NCBI RefSeq assembly: GCF_020438995.1 | Contig: NZ_JAGQTN010000089.1 | Location: 23,802 to 87,801, forward strand | Length of the DNA stretch: 64,000 bases | Source of the DNA: Gordonia sp. (in: high G+C Gram-positive bacteria) | GTDB lineage: Bacteria > Actinomycetota > Actinomycetes > Mycobacteriales > Mycobacteriaceae | Direction: 5' to 3' | Shown: one piece after another, positions 37,146-45,894 of the stretch | Layout: the number at the start of each line of letters is the position of its first letter | How positions within the stretch are numbered: the stretch's first letter is position 1 | Position numbers and translations under genes: made by a program | The notes under the pieces: model-generated | Seen by the model: the letters and a program-made list of their open reading frames with translations, nothing else | The model's database searches: none | What the model was told of the DNA's origin: nothing

Positions 37146-38351
37146 ATGGCTGAAGAGGAGACGGTGAACTGGCCGAAACATGGTCGACGCATCGTTCCCT
37201 GGCGTCAACAGGCCCGAGCGGGCAGCCGTGCAGATCGGATGACCTCAGAGATCGAGGTCAGGCTGCCGCCGATGATCGCCGACTCCGATTGCCGACTACC
37301 GGCTGGCCTGGCCGCGGACATGGAAGCATCACTGGGGGAGATCGCCGCATTGGATGCGCAGGACTCCGGCAATCTCGGCGCTCTGGGAACGCTATTACTA
37401 CGTACAGAATGCGTCGCCTCGTCACGAATCGAGGAGATCGACGCCGGGATCGAAGACTATGCTCGCGCCCTGTACGGGGTTGCCGCGAATCCGTCAGCAA
37501 CGTCCATGGTCAGAGCAACCGCGGCGACTGACGAGCTGTTGACAGCGGTGACCGGTAGCGGACGAATCGATCTGGCAGACTTGCTGGCGGCTCATCGCGA
37601 GTTGATGCGCGACGACGCGGACGAACGCCGATATGCCGGGGTTCTGCGGGACGTCCAGAACTGGATCGGGGGGAGTCACTACTCACCACGCGACGCCCTC
37701 TATATCCCACCGCCACCCGCCGATGTCCAGGTGTATATGCGCGACGTCATTGCGTACGCCAATCGCAACGACGTGCCCGTCCTGGCCCAGTGCGCGATTT
37801 CCCACGCCCAGTTCGAGTCGATTCACCCCTTCACCGACGGCAACGGGCGCATCGGGCGAGCGTTGATCAATAGCATCCTGCGGCGCCGCAAGGTCACGAC
37901 GTCGGTCGTCGTGCCACTGGCGTCGGCGCTGGTGGCGCACCGTGATCGCTACTTCGACGATCTCGCTGCCTACCGGGAAGGGGATCCGGTGCCGCTGATG
38001 CGGTCCTTCTCGACAGGTTCACATATCGCTGCGGTTGAGTCCCGCAAGACGGCGCGCATCTTGGCCGGCATCCCCGGCAGATGGCGTGAGATGAGTGGTC
38101 CGCTTCGAAGCCACAGCGCTGCGGCCAAGATCGTCGGATCGCTGATCAACGTGCCCGTGGTGACGGCCGAGGACGTCATCGATCGCCTCGAACTCAAACC
38201 CAGCAGTGTGTACGCCGCAATCGAACGCCTCCAATCGGCCGGCATCATTCACCCGCTGACGACACGCAAACGCGACCAGATCTGGGGCGCGGGCCTGGTC
38301 CTCGACGAACTGGAATCCCTTGGCGCACGTATCAAGAAGGCAGCCACGTAG
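37146..38351 (+). CDS. Fic-family protein with C-terminal winged helix
   Basis: A 401-residue Fic enzyme; such proteins usually AMPylate target proteins with ATP. An N-terminal Fic_N domain contains ASSRIEEID (residues 91-99), matching the inhibitory helix motif (S/T)xxxE(G/N) except that Glu replaces the final Gly/Asn. The catalytic loop IHPFTDGNGRIGRAL (His about 227) is complete. The C-terminal 80 residues form a winged helix (VTAEDVIDRLELKPSSVYAA). GGAGG precedes the ATG. Codon choice and the AT-rich upstream region suggest acquisition. Confidence 0.9.
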   Translation: MAEEETVNWPKHGRRIVPWRQQARAGSRADRMTSEIEVRLPPMIADSDCRLPAGLAADMEASLGEIAALDAQDSGNLGALGTLLLRTECVASSRIEEIDAGIEDYARALYGVAANPSATSMVRATAATDELLTAVTGSGRIDLADLLAAHRELMRDDADERRYAGVLRDVQNWIGGSHYSPRDALYIPPPPADVQVYMRDVIAYANRNDVPVLAQCAISHAQFESIHPFTDGNGRIGRALINSILRRRKVTTSVVVPLASALVAHRDRYFDDLAAYREGDPVPLMRSFSTGSHIAAVESRKTARILAGIPGRWREMSGPLRSHSAAAKIVGSLINVPVVTAEDVIDRLELKPSSVYAAIERLQSAGIIHPLTTRKRDQIWGAGLVLDELESLGARIKKAAT

Positions 38352-38383
38352 CCGCACAACGGGCGCCGTCCCAACCACGGCCA

Positions 38384-38422
38384 TAGCTGTATAGTGCCGA
38401 CAATGCAGCTAATATGACTGCA
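38384..38422 (+). promoter_or_regulatory. Inverted repeats before the second VapBC pair
   Basis: TAGCTG (38384-38389) and CAGCTA (38406-38411) are inverted copies, and TGCAG at 38405 and CTGCA at about 38418 form another pair ending at the antitoxin start. A promoter/operator autoregulated by the antitoxin is likely. Confidence 0.4.
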
Positions 38423-38658
38423 TGAGTGTGGTGATCACAGTTCGTGACGTTCCGGACGCGGTGCGCGATGAGCTCGCAGGGCGGGCCGCACGGGCGGGCA
38501 AATCGTTGCAGGAGTACTTGCGCGGCATGCTGGTGGAGTCTGCGACACGTCCGCAGGTTGATGATGTGATCGCCCGGGCACGGACGCGAGTCGCCGCAAC
38601 CGGAGTTCGTGTCGACGCCGCTGCGATCCTCGACGCACGAGATGCCGACCGACGGTGA
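38422..38658 (+). CDS. FitA/VapB-type antitoxin
   Basis: A 78-residue protein with a ribbon-helix-helix N-terminus: VVITVRDVPDAVRDELAGRA, then GKSLQEYLRGMLVE, the usual antitoxin pattern. An Arg/Ala-rich tail follows for toxin binding. Its TGA overlaps the toxin GTG, and the pair is separated from the Fic gene by only 70 bp. Confidence 0.87.
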   Translation: MSVVITVRDVPDAVRDELAGRAARAGKSLQEYLRGMLVESATRPQVDDVIARARTRVAATGVRVDAAAILDARDADRR

Positions 38659-39053
38659 CGGTAGACGTTGTCTGTGACGCCTCGGCCCTCGTGGCCCTAT
38701 TGCTCGACGACGGTCCGGACGGTCGCTGGGCGGTTGGGCAACTGTCCGGTACTCGCTTGCTCGCACCGCAACTGGTGATGTTCGAAGTAAGCAATATCGT
38801 TCGCAGACAAGAGATGGCCGGAGTCGTCAGTGCCGATCAGGCGGTGCAGGCCCACGGTGATCTGCTCGACTTGTCGATCGAGCAGTGGCCGTACGAGCTT
38901 CTCGGTTCGCGGGTGTGGGAACTCCGCAGCAACTTGTCCGGATACGACGCCAGCTACGTCGCGGTCGCCGAATTAGCAAATGCGCCGCTCATCACGCTTG
39001 ACCGTCGCATAGGCAGGGCCCCAGGTCTGCGGTGTGAGGTGAAGGTTCCCTGA
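38655..39053 (+). CDS. vapC: PIN-domain toxin (VapC family)
   Basis: A 132-residue toxin. PIN acidic residues appear in VDVVCDASALVALLLDD (first Asp), LVMFEVSNIVRRQEMAG (Glu), and NLSGYDASYVAVAELANAPL then ITLDRRI (Asp residues). The GTG start overlaps the antitoxin stop by four bases, so toxin translation depends on antitoxin translation. It shares the ancestral layout of the pair at 29004 but is not a close copy. Confidence 0.88.
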   Translation: MTVDVVCDASALVALLLDDGPDGRWAVGQLSGTRLLAPQLVMFEVSNIVRRQEMAGVVSADQAVQAHGDLLDLSIEQWPYELLGSRVWELRSNLSGYDASYVAVAELANAPLITLDRRIGRAPGLRCEVKVP

Positions 39054-39191
39054 CGACGTCATCCGACTAACAGTGTTGCGGCGTAGAGCGCTGCGGAGCG
39101 CTTACTTAACATAATGTATATTATCGGCTCGTTCACCCAGGCGGAAATCCCTGCCCAGACGTATGGATAATCTGAAATATCCATGTACGAG
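39054..39191. other. Low-GC, repeat-rich scar after vapC
   Basis: This stretch contains AGCGCT-GCGG-AGCGCT (39087-39102), ATAAT-GTAT-ATTAT (39111-39124) and ATGGATA...TATCCAT (39163-39184). It includes the most AT-rich run in this part of the window. No ORF is credible. It probably contains the vapC terminator and the edge of an inserted segment. Confidence 0.4.
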
Positions 39192-39229
39192 CAACGGCAC
39201 CGAGATCCTGGTGGACATCGGTGCCGTTG
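39192..39229 (-). terminator. Hairpin terminator after the LGFP lipoprotein gene
   Basis: CAACGGCACCGA (39192-39203) pairs with TCGGTGCCGTTG (39218-39229), a 12-bp stem with a 14-base loop, 15 bases past the lipoprotein stop on the minus strand. Confidence 0.75.
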
Positions 39230-39244
39230 GTTGTTGCGAGCGGT

Positions 39245-39979
39245 CTACAGGCCGGACGGCACGACCTTGCCGTTGACGGTGACCTCGACCTTGCCGGTCT
39301 TGGTGTTGAAGGTGACCTTGCCGTGTTCGAAGGTTGTCACCTTCAGATCGCCTTGGGTTTGCTCGTCGCTGGTGGCCGTGCCCAGCGGTCCGGCCGAACC
39401 GTTGGTGCCGGTGGTCTCCGGTGTGCCGTCGGCCGCGCGCGGAACGTTCCAGGCGTCGCGGATCTTGCCCCAGGTGATGAATGCGGGTGTGCCGGCGTCA
39501 CCGTTCTTGGCGGTGATCGCGCCGCCTTCGAACTGCTGATATACGACGCCACTGTCGCGAGTTCCGGCATTGCGGTCGCCGTCGAGCGGCTTGCCGAGGT
39601 CCTTCTTCTCGGCATCGGTCGCCGACTTGTATCTGGTGGCGATCGGGCCGGTCAGCGTGACTTCACGGCCCTGCGCCCCCGTGATCGTCACCTCGGTTGC
39701 CGAGTCCTCCCCTGCCGTCTTCGACGCGGACGCGTCTTCGGTGGCGCTCGCGTTGGCGGACGCATCGTCGCTGGCTGCCGATTCACTCGTGGCTGATTCA
39801 CCCGACGGTGCCGATGATGTGACATCGGTTGCTGTCGTTGATGTTTCGGACACAACGACAGACGTCGACGCGCTGGGCGATGCGCTGTCGCCGTCGTCAT
39901 CGCCGCAGGCGGCCGCGACGAGCGCGACGGCGGCGAGGCCGGCGGCGACAGCCATACGGCGGTGTGCGAGCTTGGTCAT
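39245..39979 (-). CDS. Lipoprotein with LGFP-type repeat
   Basis: A 244-residue exported lipoprotein. The signal peptide ends in the lipobox LVAAAC at about residue 25. A Ser/Ala/Thr/Glu-rich stalk of about 70 residues follows. The folded part contains KPLDGDRNAGTRDSGVVYQQ and FEGGAITAKNGDAGTPAFIT, like the LGFP repeat found in actinobacterial wall-associated proteins, and ends in a small beta-rich segment (KTGKVEVTVNGKVVPSGL). It is probably anchored in the envelope. Function unknown. Confidence 0.8.
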   Translation of the reverse strand: MTKLAHRRMAVAAGLAAVALVAAACGDDDGDSASPSASTSVVVSETSTTATDVTSSAPSGESATSESAASDDASANASATEDASASKTAGEDSATEVTITGAQGREVTLTGPIATRYKSATDAEKKDLGKPLDGDRNAGTRDSGVVYQQFEGGAITAKNGDAGTPAFITWGKIRDAWNVPRAADGTPETTGTNGSAGPLGTATSDEQTQGDLKVTTFEHGKVTFNTKTGKVEVTVNGKVVPSGL

Positions 39980-40266
39980 AGGGTTCCTCTCGGTTCCGGT
40001 TCGTCCGAGCGGCTACCGAACCACCCGACCGGTCTGACTCTAGCGGCACGAACCCTCCGGTAGGTTCCCGTTCGCCGGAGCGGCACGCGGCCTGTCACCG
40101 GGTGCGTCCAGGTGCATGCCCCACGGGTCGGAGAGGCGTGTGCAACCGAGGCCACCGGTAGTGTGTGGTATGCGCCACATCGTGTGAGGAGCATCGGAAT
40201 GGGACGGACGACGTCGTGTGACCAGGTGGCTCTGTCGACTTCAGGTTCAGCGGCGGTCTCCGAGTA
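39980..40266. other. Intergenic region between divergent genes, 287 bp
   Basis: This should hold promoters for the LGFP lipoprotein and the DksA-like gene. A CTCCGG/CCGGAG hairpin around 40053-40079 and TGTGG-TATGCG-CCACA near 40165-40182 are the only repeats noticed. I see no RNA gene or convincing ORF. Confidence 0.4.
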
Positions 40267-40638
40267 GTGACGGGACCGGATCCGGGCGACCATCGTCAGG
40301 CGCTGCTCGCCGAACAAGCGCGGACGCTCATGCTGATCGAGTCGTTGACGGCGAGGCTGTCCGAGGTGATTGAGGCGGCGTCGGATGAGGCTTCGGATGA
40401 CGAACACGATCCGGAGGGCACGACGCTGGCCGTCGAACGCGGTCAGTTGGTCGCTCAGCTCGCCCGGTCCCGGATTCGCGTCGAGGAGATCGATGCAGCG
40501 TTGGAGCGTGTTGGTCGAGGTTCCTACGGGGTGTGCGAAACGTGCGGGTCCCCCATCGACCCCGAACGGTTGGAGGTGCTGCCCGCTGCTCGCCAATGCG
40601 TCTCATGCGCGATACGCGGCCGATCGACTCGGTGGTGA
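40267..40638 (+). CDS. DksA/TraR-type C4 zinc-finger protein
   Basis: A 123-residue protein: a helical first half (residues 10-85, coiled-coil-like, with acidic DEASDDEHDPE and EEIDAALERVGRGSYGVC) and a C-terminal four-cysteine zinc finger. In the finger, CETCGSP is followed by IDPERLEVLPAARQCVSC. DksA-type proteins bind the RNA polymerase secondary channel, but actinobacterial members are little studied and a link to the window's rel gene is only inference. Confidence 0.87.
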   Translation: MTGPDPGDHRQALLAEQARTLMLIESLTARLSEVIEAASDEASDDEHDPEGTTLAVERGQLVAQLARSRIRVEEIDAALERVGRGSYGVCETCGSPIDPERLEVLPAARQCVSCAIRGRSTRW

Positions 40639-40659
40639 TGTGTGTGGGTACGGCTGTTC

Positions 40660-41523
40660 CTAGCCGAAGTGACGGTCGGCGATGAACGCCGTCGCCGAAT
40701 CGGCCGCGTGTGCGGCGGCGTCGTGCAGATCGGCTCCCGACGCGATCCGTGCCGCCAGGACACCCGCGAAATAGTCACCGGCGCCGGTGGTTTCGACGCC
40801 TTCGGGCACCGGTGTCACCGCGATCGACGACGTCCGGTCACCGGTGGCGACGATGACGCCGCGGGCGCCCATCGTGATCACCGCCGAAGTGCTCAGCCGC
40901 AACAGTGCCGTTGCGAAGTCGGAGTCGGTGTCGGCGTACGCCTGGGCCTCGTGCTCATTGACCACCAGCGGATCGGCGAGCGACAGAACCCGTGCAGGCA
41001 GCGGGGCGACGGGACTCGGGTTCAGAACGAACCGTCTGCCCCGGGCTGCGGACCAGTCGGCCACCGATTCGGCGACGGCCCTGGAGCTTTCGAGCTGGGT
41101 CAGCACCACGGCAGGGTCGAGAGCTTCCAGCGCGGTGACCACCGATGTGCATGACAGCAACGCGTTCGCGCCCGGTACAAACACGATTCGGTTGTCACCG
41201 GAGGCATCCACCTCAACGAGCGTGCGTCCGCTCGTATCGCCGTCGATACCGACATACGTGACGTCGACGCCGAACGACTTGGCGTTAGCCAGCATCGACG
41301 CGCCGGCGATGTCGCGGCCGACCGTGCCGATGAGTGCCACCGATGTCCCGTCACCGACCGATGCCGCCGCGATCGCCTGGTTGGCGCCCTTGCCGCCGCA
41401 CCGTTCCCGCACCACCGACCCAAGGACCATCTCCTCCGCCCCCGGCTGGCCATCGACCGTCACGACCACATCCAACACATCCATGTTGAGGGTGCCGACA
41501 ACGGCAACTCGCGTGGGCCTCAC
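40660..41523 (-). CDS. rbsK: Ribokinase (PfkB family)
   Basis: A 287-residue sugar kinase transferring ATP phosphate to the 5-hydroxyl of ribose. The N-terminal RVAVVGTLNMDVLDVVVTVD and RCGGKGANQAIAAA are typical of ribokinase, and VETTGAGDYFAGVLAA holds the catalytic Asp and anion hole. GTG 41523 gives the family N-terminus but lacks a clear Shine-Dalgarno; a longer frame starts at 41571. No ribose transporter is adjacent. Confidence 0.85.
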   Translation of the reverse strand: MRPTRVAVVGTLNMDVLDVVVTVDGQPGAEEMVLGSVVRERCGGKGANQAIAAASVGDGTSVALIGTVGRDIAGASMLANAKSFGVDVTYVGIDGDTSGRTLVEVDASGDNRIVFVPGANALLSCTSVVTALEALDPAVVLTQLESSRAVAESVADWSAARGRRFVLNPSPVAPLPARVLSLADPLVVNEHEAQAYADTDSDFATALLRLSTSAVITMGARGVIVATGDRTSSIAVTPVPEGVETTGAGDYFAGVLAARIASGADLHDAAAHAADSATAFIADRHFG

Positions 41524-41763
41524 CTCGCGGACGCTACCACCGGAAACCCACTGCTGAACTCCGACCACCAAACCTTGCTTGATAGCTGAGGTCGGCCGTC
41601 ACAAAGAGCGAGCTGGATCGCCGTGGCGTCGGTGCTAGGCTCTTGGCGTGCCCCGCGCCCACTCTGATCAGTGCGAATCATGCGTCGGCCGTGCCGTCGA
41701 ACGCTTTGCGGTCGCTGCTGCGTCAGCCCTCGGCTGTGCAGTGCGCCCGCGAACCGGGGCGAT

Positions 41764-42615
41764 ATGAGCGATGCGCGTCGACGTCCCGGCCGCCTCGACG
41801 ACACGGACAAGCGCCGCCCTTCGGGCTTGCAGCGCGCACTCCGATGGATCGCGTGGTTGGTCTTCCTCGGCATCGCGATATGGAAGTCGGACACCGTATC
41901 CTTCGGCGGACTGGAGTTACTCGCCCTCGCGGTGGCTGTTGCGATCACCGTCTGGTGTCTGGCCAAGCCGATGGGTCCCCAAAAGATCGACCTGACCGTG
42001 CCTGCCGACGTGCGTGGCGAGTTCGCTTCGCGCACCAATTGGGCGTGGTTGCTGGTGGGCACGCTCCTCACCGTCGGCGGCTTGGGTGCTACCGGCGCCA
42101 TCGTCTATGACCTGTCGTCGGGCCGCGCCGATGTCGGTGACGTTCTCACCGACATCGGGGTCTTCATCGAAGGCTGGGCGGTCGAGATCTTCACCAAGGG
42201 GTTCTACGACGCGGAACTGGAACGGACCCGCGGCTACGCCCTCGCCGTCCTGCTCATCCCCGGTCTACTGCTGCTCTGGTACAACCTCATCCCACTGCTG
42301 AACCGGGGGCATCGATTTTTTGTCGACGACGCCGGCGAGGTGCGCATCAAGGCTGGCGACGGCTGGCAGGCGCTCCAGCCACAGAAGTTCGCCGCGGTCG
42401 TCGCCGATGGCACCACCATCACATTCGACGGCGCGCACGACGAACCGAAAGTCGTTCTCCCACAACAACGCGTCTACCTGGTCGAGAACAGCGCACGGCT
42501 GTCCGGCAAGCTCAGCGCCGCCTTCTTCACCGACTATCTCCGAGCGCGTGGATTCAGCGTCGACGAACTCAGCGCGGCAGGGTTCGACGCATACCGGCTC
42601 GAGGACACGGACTGA
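41764..42615 (+). CDS. Membrane protein of unknown function
   Basis: A 283-residue protein. Four hydrophobic segments are visible: LRWIAWLVFLGIAIW, LELLALAVAVAITVWCL, WAWLLVGTLLTVGGLGATGAIV and YALAVLLIPGLLLLWYNLI. They are followed by a soluble C-terminal domain of about 100 residues (FFVDDAGEVRIKAGDGWQAL, PQQRVYLVENSARLSGKL). ATG 41764 begins MSDARRRPGR. No known family is recognised. It faces the CoA transferase gene, with a hairpin between them. Confidence 0.7.
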   Translation: MSDARRRPGRLDDTDKRRPSGLQRALRWIAWLVFLGIAIWKSDTVSFGGLELLALAVAVAITVWCLAKPMGPQKIDLTVPADVRGEFASRTNWAWLLVGTLLTVGGLGATGAIVYDLSSGRADVGDVLTDIGVFIEGWAVEIFTKGFYDAELERTRGYALAVLLIPGLLLLWYNLIPLLNRGHRFFVDDAGEVRIKAGDGWQALQPQKFAAVVADGTTITFDGAHDEPKVVLPQQRVYLVENSARLSGKLSAAFFTDYLRARGFSVDELSAAGFDAYRLEDTD

Positions 42616-42633
42616 CGGCAGACAGGCGCAAAC

Positions 42634-42670
42634 ATTGCTGATGGTTCCGGAATCCGGAGCTACCAGCAAT
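42634..42670. terminator. Hairpin between convergent genes
   Basis: ATTGCTG (42634-42640) pairs with CAGCAAT (42664-42670), with further pairing inside around TCCGGA. It lies between two convergent stops and may serve both. Confidence 0.45.
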
Positions 42671-42715
42671 ATTTGGCGGTGACGCGGTATCTATCCGGTC
42701 GGCAACGTTGATTAT

Positions 42716-44260
42716 TTACTTCATCGAGCCGGTCGCCAGGTAGCGCTGGTGGAAGGCGAACGTCTCGCCGAGCAGGTGCGGTGTTTGGCCGCTGCCGGTG
42801 GCCGCTTGGGCTCGCAGGAAGTAGTCGTCGAGTGCCGGACGGTAGTCCGGGTGGGCGCATTTGTCGATGATGACGCGGGCGCGCTTGCGCGGCGACAGAC
42901 TGCGCAGGTCGGCGAGCCCGTATTCGGTGACGATCACCTGGACGTCGTGTTCGGTGTGGTCGACGTGCGGCACCATCGGCACAATTGCGGAGATCGCCCC
43001 GCCGCGGGCGGTGGATGGGCTCAGGAACATCGACACGAATCCGTTGCGCGCGAAGTCGCCGGAGCCGCCGATGCCGTTCATGATCTTGGTGCCCATCACG
43101 TGGGTCGAGTTGACGTTGCCGTAGATGTCGGCTTCGAGCATGCCGTTCATGGCGATGATGCCGAGACGGCGGACGACCTCGGGGTGGTTGCTGATCTCCT
43201 GTGGCCGCAGGATGATCCGGTCGTGATAGAAGTCGATGTTGGCTTCGAGATCGCGGAATCCGGCGTCGGTCAACGCGAGCGCCGTTGTCGAGGCGTGAGT
43301 GACGATGCCCTCTTTGATCAGGTGCAGCATGCCGTCCTGAATGACCTCGGTGTAGCAGCTCAGGCCGCGGTATCCGCCGTGGTCGAGGCCGCTGAGGACC
43401 GCGTTCGCCACGTTGCCGATACCGGCCTGCAACGGCAGGAGGGAATCGGCCGGAAGCCGTCCTGCGCGCACCTCATGTGCGAAGAAGTCCAGGACATGAT
43501 CTGCGATGGCCTGGCTGACGGCGTCCGGCGCGGCCACAGGGCTGCCCGCGTCGGGGGTTTGGGTGCGGATGACGGCGACAACCTTGTCCGGGTCGACGCG
43601 GAAGGTCGGCTGACCGATGCGGTCATCAGCTTTGGCGATCTCGATCGGCTTGCGGTCAGGTGGCAGCGCGGTGCCGTAGTAGATGTCGTGCATGCCCTCC
43701 AGGTGCGACGGGATGGCCGAGTTGACCTCAAGAATGACCTTCTCGGCAACGTCGAGCCACGTCTTGTTGTTGCCTACGGACGCGGCCGGGATCAACTCCC
43801 CAGACTCGGTGATTCCGGAGACCTCGACGATCGCGATGTCGACTTTGCCGTAGTACCCGAGCCACACCTGCTGCGCCACGTGCGACAGGTGGATGTCGAC
43901 GTAGTCCATGGTGCCGGAGTTGATGCGCCCGCGGGCGGTCGGTTCGGACTGGTACGGCATGCGCAGCGCGATACCGTCGACCTCGGACAGCAACCGCTCG
44001 GTGTCGGAGGAAACTGACGCGCCGGTGAGCAGGTTGATCGTGAAGTCCGTGCCGGTCGACCGGATCTGGCCGATCCGTCCGGCGAGCGCCACGATCGAGT
44101 CCTTGGGTGTGCCGGCGCTGGCGAAACCACTGATCGCCACGGTGTCACCGGGATGGATGAACTTGACCGCATCGTCAGCGGAGACCACCCGCTGCCGGAA
44201 CGTGGCACTCCGAATGCGGTCGGTGGATTCGGTCTGGGCTGTAGACGTGATCACTCTCAT
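42716..44260 (-). CDS. Succinyl-CoA:acetate CoA-transferase / acetyl-CoA hydrolase family
   Basis: A 514-residue class I CoA transferase. It has GDTVAISGFASAGTPKDSIV near the start, then NLLTGASVSSDTERLL and GIGNVANAVLSGL. The glutamate that forms the CoA thioester is in CYTEVIQDGMLHLI. Further motifs are STHVMGTKIMNGIGGSGDFA and VTEYGLADLRSLSPRKRA. This is the SucCoAT/Cat1 pattern, so acetate and succinyl-CoA interconversion is likely, though propionate or butyrate are possible. ATG 44260 gives a normal family length; the longer open frame upstream is spurious. Confidence 0.9.
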   Translation of the reverse strand: MRVITSTAQTESTDRIRSATFRQRVVSADDAVKFIHPGDTVAISGFASAGTPKDSIVALAGRIGQIRSTGTDFTINLLTGASVSSDTERLLSEVDGIALRMPYQSEPTARGRINSGTMDYVDIHLSHVAQQVWLGYYGKVDIAIVEVSGITESGELIPAASVGNNKTWLDVAEKVILEVNSAIPSHLEGMHDIYYGTALPPDRKPIEIAKADDRIGQPTFRVDPDKVVAVIRTQTPDAGSPVAAPDAVSQAIADHVLDFFAHEVRAGRLPADSLLPLQAGIGNVANAVLSGLDHGGYRGLSCYTEVIQDGMLHLIKEGIVTHASTTALALTDAGFRDLEANIDFYHDRIILRPQEISNHPEVVRRLGIIAMNGMLEADIYGNVNSTHVMGTKIMNGIGGSGDFARNGFVSMFLSPSTARGGAISAIVPMVPHVDHTEHDVQVIVTEYGLADLRSLSPRKRARVIIDKCAHPDYRPALDDYFLRAQAATGSGQTPHLLGETFAFHQRYLATGSMK

Positions 44261-44403
44261 GAAAATACGCCGTTGGCGGGTCGCCGCAATTCGGTTACGC
44301 AGATAACTTTCCCCACGATCGTGTGACCTGGGTCGAGTGGGCGTCGATGGGGTGCGCAGCCCAGCAGGACTACCGGGTGTCGTGAGCCGGTGACGGCCCG
44401 GAG

Positions 44404-45189
44404 TCAGCCGAATACTGCGACGGTCTGGGTGCCGATGAGGACAGGTGCGCGGTCGGCGTCCCACATGGTCATCTGCTGGGCCGAGTAGCCACTGTGGGCG
44501 ACGGCGCTGACCGAGCGCAGCAGGAACCAGCCGTTCGGGTCGACGGGCTTGTCGGCGCAGATGTTGATCGTCCACGACATGGTGCTGATGGGTGCCCAGT
44601 CGGTGAACGCGGTCGTCGCCGCCGGCGGCAGTGCGTCACCCAGCGCCACCAGTGCGACATCCGGGTCGATGCCAGTGGCATCGAGATGTCTTACCCAGCA
44701 CAGTAACTCGGGCAATTCGGCGCCGCTGATCGGTGCTGCCCCACCTGCGACGCGGACCTCGAAGTTGCGGAAGAACGCCGGCGTGAGAGCGCCCGAATTC
44801 GGGAACTCGGGGCAATCGTGCGGTCCGGGTACCTCGGGTGCGGTGAGCACCGAATGTACGACGGCCGACTCGCGGACCCCGGAGAAGATCAATGACGCGG
44901 TGGACGCGACCTGTCCTGCGCTGATGCCTTCGACGGCGAAGCCGGTCGCCGACCGGCCGCGCCGCAGGCTGCGTGGGTGAATGGACAGGGTGCCAGATGC
45001 CGGTGCGGTGAAGGCGAATTGGGCGGAACGAAGCGGTGGCAACGACTCTTCGGCCGACGCCTGGGTTGCGGCCACCGCCAGCGCGGCGGTCAGTCCGCCG
45101 TAAGCGGTGCGGCCCTGGGTCCAGGCGTCGGGGATGGTGAATTCCTCACCCGGGGCGAAGCTCCCCACCGTGTCACTCAGTGTGCCCAT
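44404..45189 (-). CDS. Acyl-CoA thioesterase-like (double hotdog) protein
   Basis: A 261-residue protein with the TesB-like arrangement. It shows WTQGRTAYGGLTAALAVAAT, then LRSAQFAFTAPASGTLSIHP in the first hotdog. The second has ISTMSWTINICADKPVDPNG, WFLLRSVSAVAHSGYSAQQM and MTMWDADRAPVLIGTQTVAV. It is divergent from a TetR gene, and two palindromes in the 90-bp gap suggest that this regulator controls it. The acyl substrate is unknown. Confidence 0.82.
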   Translation of the reverse strand: MGTLSDTVGSFAPGEEFTIPDAWTQGRTAYGGLTAALAVAATQASAEESLPPLRSAQFAFTAPASGTLSIHPRSLRRGRSATGFAVEGISAGQVASTASLIFSGVRESAVVHSVLTAPEVPGPHDCPEFPNSGALTPAFFRNFEVRVAGGAAPISGAELPELLCWVRHLDATGIDPDVALVALGDALPPAATTAFTDWAPISTMSWTINICADKPVDPNGWFLLRSVSAVAHSGYSAQQMTMWDADRAPVLIGTQTVAVFG

Positions 45190-45208
45190 GTCGCTACCTC
45201 CATCACGT

Positions 45209-45258
45209 TATAACAGTTGTTATACTTCATCGAACGCTACGCTATGACAGTCGTTATG
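45209..45258. promoter_or_regulatory. Paired TetR-type operators in a divergent promoter
   Basis: TATAACA-GT-TGTTATA (45209-45224) is a perfect palindrome with 7-bp arms. TATGACAGTCGTTATG (45243-45258) matches it at 13 of 16 positions, 34 bp further on. They lie 20 bp from the thioesterase start and 22 bp from the TetR start, so one regulator probably controls both promoters. Confidence 0.7.
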
Positions 45259-45280
45259 AGCAAGATGGAAGGGGTTGGAC

Positions 45281-45862
45281 GTGGCCACACGCACACCACG
45301 CGAGCAACTGATCAGCGGTGCCGCCGACCTGTTCGCGCGCCGCGGGCTCCGCGCCACCAGCGTGCGTGAGGTGGCCAAGTACTCCGGCGCACCGCTGGGT
45401 TCGACGTACCACTACTTTCCCGGCGGCAAGTCCGAGCTCGCGGTCGCGGCCGTCGAGCACGCCAACACGTTCATCTGCCGGGCGTTGCGCCGCGAACTGA
45501 CCGCCGGGGGTCCCGTCGACGGGATGCGGGAGTTCCTGGTGATGTGGCGAAAGATCATTGTCGACAGCGATTATCGCGCGGGATGCCCGGTGCTGGCGGT
45601 CGCGGTCGAGGAACCCGACGACGACGATGCTCCCCTGCTCGCCGCGGCCGCCGCGTTCGGCGATTGGACCGCAATCCTGGCAGACTCGTTGCGAGAGCAC
45701 GGCGCGGACGAGGTCATCGCGCGGCAGACGGCGACGCTTGTAGTCGCGTCGATCGAGGGAACGGTGGCGATCTGCCGGGCCGAGCGCAGCACGACGGCGC
45801 TCGATGACATCGACGCGATACTCACCCCACTGTTGCGCCGGACGATTGGTATGTCTGACTGA
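45281..45862 (+). CDS. TetR-family repressor
   Basis: A 193-residue regulator with the HTH in LISGAADLFARRGLRATSVR, then EVAKYSGAPLGSTYHYFPGGK, and a C-terminal domain of the YfiR/LmrA-like type (GCPVLAVAVEE). GTG 45281 follows AAGGGG at 45269-45274; a TTG two codons earlier is less likely. It is divergent from the thioesterase-like gene, its probable target together with itself. Confidence 0.88.
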   Translation: MATRTPREQLISGAADLFARRGLRATSVREVAKYSGAPLGSTYHYFPGGKSELAVAAVEHANTFICRALRRELTAGGPVDGMREFLVMWRKIIVDSDYRAGCPVLAVAVEEPDDDDAPLLAAAAAFGDWTAILADSLREHGADEVIARQTATLVVASIEGTVAICRAERSTTALDDIDAILTPLLRRTIGMSD

Positions 45863-45894
45863 TCACGCACTTCTGACTCGGATGCGGCGGCCGG

